Part shown: piece after piece, positions 5,688 through 7,554 of the stretch
How the letters are laid out: the number at the start of each line of letters is the position of its first letter
Numbering within the stretch: the stretch's first letter is position 1
NCBI GenBank assembly: GCA_029267455.1
Contig: JAJUIX010000057.1
Location: 1 to 7,554, forward strand
Origin: Enteractinococcus sp.
Lineage (GTDB): Bacteria > Actinomycetota > Actinomycetes > Actinomycetales > Micrococcaceae
Direction: 5' to 3'
Length of the DNA: 7,554 nucleotides
Program-made: the position numbers and the translations under genes
The notes under the pieces: generated by a model
Databases searched by the model: none
The model's input: only the letters and a program-made list of their open reading frames with translations
Told to the model about the DNA's origin: nothing

Positions 5688-6866
5688 CTAATGTTCTTCG
5701 AGGGGTCCGAGACCGAACGTGGCAAAGGTGTTGTGGGCGGATTCATCATCTGATGGGTGGTACACACCAGCCATCACGTCACGGTAGAGCCGTGCGATCT
5801 CTTCGCTTCGGTGATAACCGGCACCACCTGAGGCCTCGAAAGCGTAATCGACTTGTGCTTTGGCAACTCGGATGGCCGTGATTTTATTGGCCACCAGACG
5901 GGTAAACCATTCGTCGCCGTAGTCGGTCAGATGGGTAACGGCTTCGGCCAGCCCGGTGAGTTGCTGGTCTTGAGTCATCTGCCGCAGAATCGCTTCACCG
6001 TGTTTATACCGCAAGATGGGATCCTGGGATAGTGCCGTGCCCTGTACTTGCGATCTCCGGCTGTGGAGTTTTTCGGCTGCGATTTCCACAGCGCGATCAC
6101 CGATGCCGGCATATACCGCAGAGGTAAAGGTCAAAAATGCAGCAAAAATTGCAAACGTCAGAAGATCTTGGTTCGGGCCCGTCGGGATGCGGCGAATAAC
6201 CCGGTCTGCTGGCACCACTGCACCGTTGAGCTCCGTGACAAATGAGTGCGTGGCACGCATACCCAGCATGTCCCACCGAGATCCGTCTGCGGAAGTATTT
6301 CCTTCTTCTCGATCCAGAATTGCGTAGACCAGTTCGGACCCGTCTGGGGTTTTCCCGAAAACACCCAATCGTGTCCACACGGGAGAAAGCGTGGTGAAGA
6401 TTTTCTTGCCGGTGAACTTCACCGAGCCATCGGGTTGGTCTTCGGCCACAGTATTCGAATCAAAAAGCACCGCATCGTTGCCCGCTTCAGAAATACCAAA
6501 GGCATAGATCTGACCAGCGGCGGCGTCCTGAAGAATAAAATCCAGGTCGTGATTCCCGTGGGCTTGAAAAATGGCTGCTACACCCGACCAGATCAGGTGC
6601 ATATTCACCGCTAGTGCGGTGGCTGGAGCATATGCTGCCAGTTTTTTCTGAGCATCGACAACGGCCGCAAAATTCCACCCCAGTCCCCCATGCTCGACCG
6701 CAGTAAGTGCAGCCAGATAGCCTGCTTCTTTGAGGACTTCGAGATCCTCATAGGGAAACTCATTGCGCTCATCGAAACCAGCGGCACGTGCGCGAATGCC
6801 TTCCAGTATTTCGTCGGTTAGTACCGCATCAATGTGTTGTTGATATCGGGAGTATGGCAAACCCAT
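5688..6866 (-). CDS. acyl-CoA-dehydrogenase-fold flavoprotein, atypical (no canonical catalytic glutamate)
   Basis: The 392-residue product has the three-part acyl-CoA dehydrogenase fold. A helical N-domain covers about 1-118 (EHGGLGW at 58-64). A beta middle domain runs 120-225 (FGISEAGND, FTGKKIFTT, DMLGMRATHSF). A helical C-domain runs from 230 (EASGGAGYHRSEEIARLYRD at 344-363). FAD or FMN binding is expected. The catalytic base of medium-chain enzymes (Glu in the YEGT segment) is replaced: RD at 362-363 leads to YHPSDDES with His370 at that place. No Glu occurs near 232-252, where long-chain and isovaleryl enzymes carry theirs. The C-terminus therefore resembles the DszC/HpaB-like branch, flavin-dependent monooxygenases. 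The ATG at 6866 has AAAGGG 8 nt upstream and begins 13 nt after the peptidase stop, so the two genes are probably cotranscribed. Fold: sure. Reaction: dehydrogenase or monooxygenase, undecided. Confidence 0.88.
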   Translation of the reverse strand: MGLPYSRYQQHIDAVLTDEILEGIRARAAGFDERNEFPYEDLEVLKEAGYLAALTAVEHGGLGWNFAAVVDAQKKLAAYAPATALAVNMHLIWSGVAAIFQAHGNHDLDFILQDAAAGQIYAFGISEAGNDAVLFDSNTVAEDQPDGSVKFTGKKIFTTLSPVWTRLGVFGKTPDGSELVYAILDREEGNTSADGSRWDMLGMRATHSFVTELNGAVVPADRVIRRIPTGPNQDLLTFAIFAAFLTFTSAVYAGIGDRAVEIAAEKLHSRRSQVQGTALSQDPILRYKHGEAILRQMTQDQQLTGLAEAVTHLTDYGDEWFTRLVANKITAIRVAKAQVDYAFEASGGAGYHRSEEIARLYRDVMAGVYHPSDDESAHNTFATFGLGPLEEH

Positions 6867-6879
6867 GATGAAAACCCTT

Positions 6880-7554
6880 TCAGTTCGTAGAGGCTGGCTC
6901 GAGGATGCGCAGTAACGCCCGCACCCCAAAATCTAATGAGTCGATGGGCATGCGCTCATCAATACCGTGAAATAGCTCTGGAAACGCTAAATCGGCAGGT
7001 AGTTGGAGCGGGATAAAGCCATACCCGGCGATGCCGAGCCGAGACAGTGCGTTATTATCGGTCCCGCCAGACATCATAAAGGGCAACACGATTGCTTCAG
7101 GATCTTCTTGGGCAATGGCGGCAATCATTGCGTCGACAAGCGGGCCAGATAACGGTGCTTCAATGGCTTGTCTGGCGTGTTCGTATTCGACGGTGACGTC
7201 GTCACCGGCTAGAGCGCGGATTGTTTCGATGAGCTGCTCATCTTGTCCTGGCAACGGCCGGGCATCGATGGTCGCTTCTGCTTTTCCAGGGATGACATTG
7301 TGCTTATAGCCAGAGGTCAGACCGGTCGGGTTCGAGGAGTTACTCAAGGTGGAACCCACAAAGGCTACTGCAGAGCCGATTGCTTCAAGTTGTGGCTCGG
7401 GGTTGGTTTCATCAAATTTGACTCCCATTAACTCCGAGACAGTTTCCATTAGCTGCCGGGTGGTGTCGGTATAGTGCAGAGGCCACTTGTGGTGGCCGAT
7501 GGCCGAAATAGCGTCGGCCATTTTAGTGACGGCATTATCAGCGTGACGTGCAGA
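6880..7554 (-). CDS. M20-family zinc metallopeptidase/amidohydrolase, C-terminal part (N-terminus beyond right edge)
   Basis: The 224 residues present are the C-terminal half of an M20/M25/M40 enzyme, a cytoplasmic two-zinc hydrolase of peptides or N-acylated amino acids. The frame is open to the right edge. The fragment starts in the segment before the dimerisation (lid) domain. That domain is recognised by HNVIPGKAEATIDARPLPG at fragment residues 85-103, the usual strand of the family. The catalytic-domain return shows MMSGGTDNNAL at 160-170 and GFIPLQ. It ends with FHGIDERMP at 195-203, where His196 is a zinc ligand. The other zinc ligands and the catalytic Glu would lie in the missing N-terminal half, so activity cannot be judged. 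The gene ends 13 nt before the flavoprotein start, and that gene's ribosome binding site lies next to this stop. The actual substrate is unknown. Confidence 0.93.
   Translation of the reverse strand, partial: SARHADNAVTKMADAISAIGHHKWPLHYTDTTRQLMETVSELMGVKFDETNPEPQLEAIGSAVAFVGSTLSNSSNPTGLTSGYKHNVIPGKAEATIDARPLPGQDEQLIETIRALAGDDVTVEYEHARQAIEAPLSGPLVDAMIAAIAQEDPEAIVLPFMMSGGTDNNALSRLGIAGYGFIPLQLPADLAFPELFHGIDERMPIDSLDFGVRALLRILEPASTN

Noticed and set aside
6867..6929. Upstream extension of the flavoprotein to 6929
   Set aside because: It would overlap the peptidase gene by 50 nt and adds a Cys/Ser-rich stretch unlike the family; the ATG at 6866 has AAAGGG at good spacing.

Overview
The window looks like ordinary chromosome of a mycothiol-producing actinobacterium, most likely in the order Micrococcales. 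The evidence is an mshC gene for mycothiol biosynthesis, a TrmI-type tRNA methyltransferase with the actinobacterial N-terminus, a bacterial PAC2 protein and a DUF5703-type small protein. By eye the G+C content is moderate for this group, in the mid-50s percent. That fits a lower-GC Micrococcales genus such as Yaniella or Enteractinococcus, but the genus is a guess.

Left part (1-1762): two minus-strand genes read leftward. A membrane site-2-type protease with a C-terminal CBS pair is followed 25 nt later by trmI, which runs off the left edge. A divergent intergenic region of 165 bp separates them from a plus-strand PAC2-family gene (1763-2719).

Middle part (2720-5272): three minus-strand genes probably form a unit. 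They are a small protein with an extremely acidic tail, then uppP (undecaprenyl-diphosphatase, GTG start), then mshC (cysteine ligase of mycothiol synthesis). mshC converges on the PAC2 gene. A 166-bp divergent region separates the acidic-tail gene from a small plus-strand DUF5703-like gene (5439-5678), which has a strong ribosome binding site in front of a GTG start.

Right part (5688-7554): a minus-strand pair. An M20-family metallopeptidase, cut by the right edge, is followed 13 nt later by an acyl-CoA-dehydrogenase-fold flavoprotein. The flavoprotein lacks the catalytic glutamate at both known positions, so it may not be a true acyl-CoA dehydrogenase.

Most of the window is conserved housekeeping: tRNA m1A58 modification, lipid-carrier recycling for cell-wall synthesis, and mycothiol redox buffering. 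I found no mobile element, CRISPR array, RNA gene or defence system, and no clear undescribed multi-gene system. The items most worth a second look are the atypical flavoprotein coupled to the peptidase, the acidic-tail protein, and the promoter and dyad that may give that protein a leaderless transcript.
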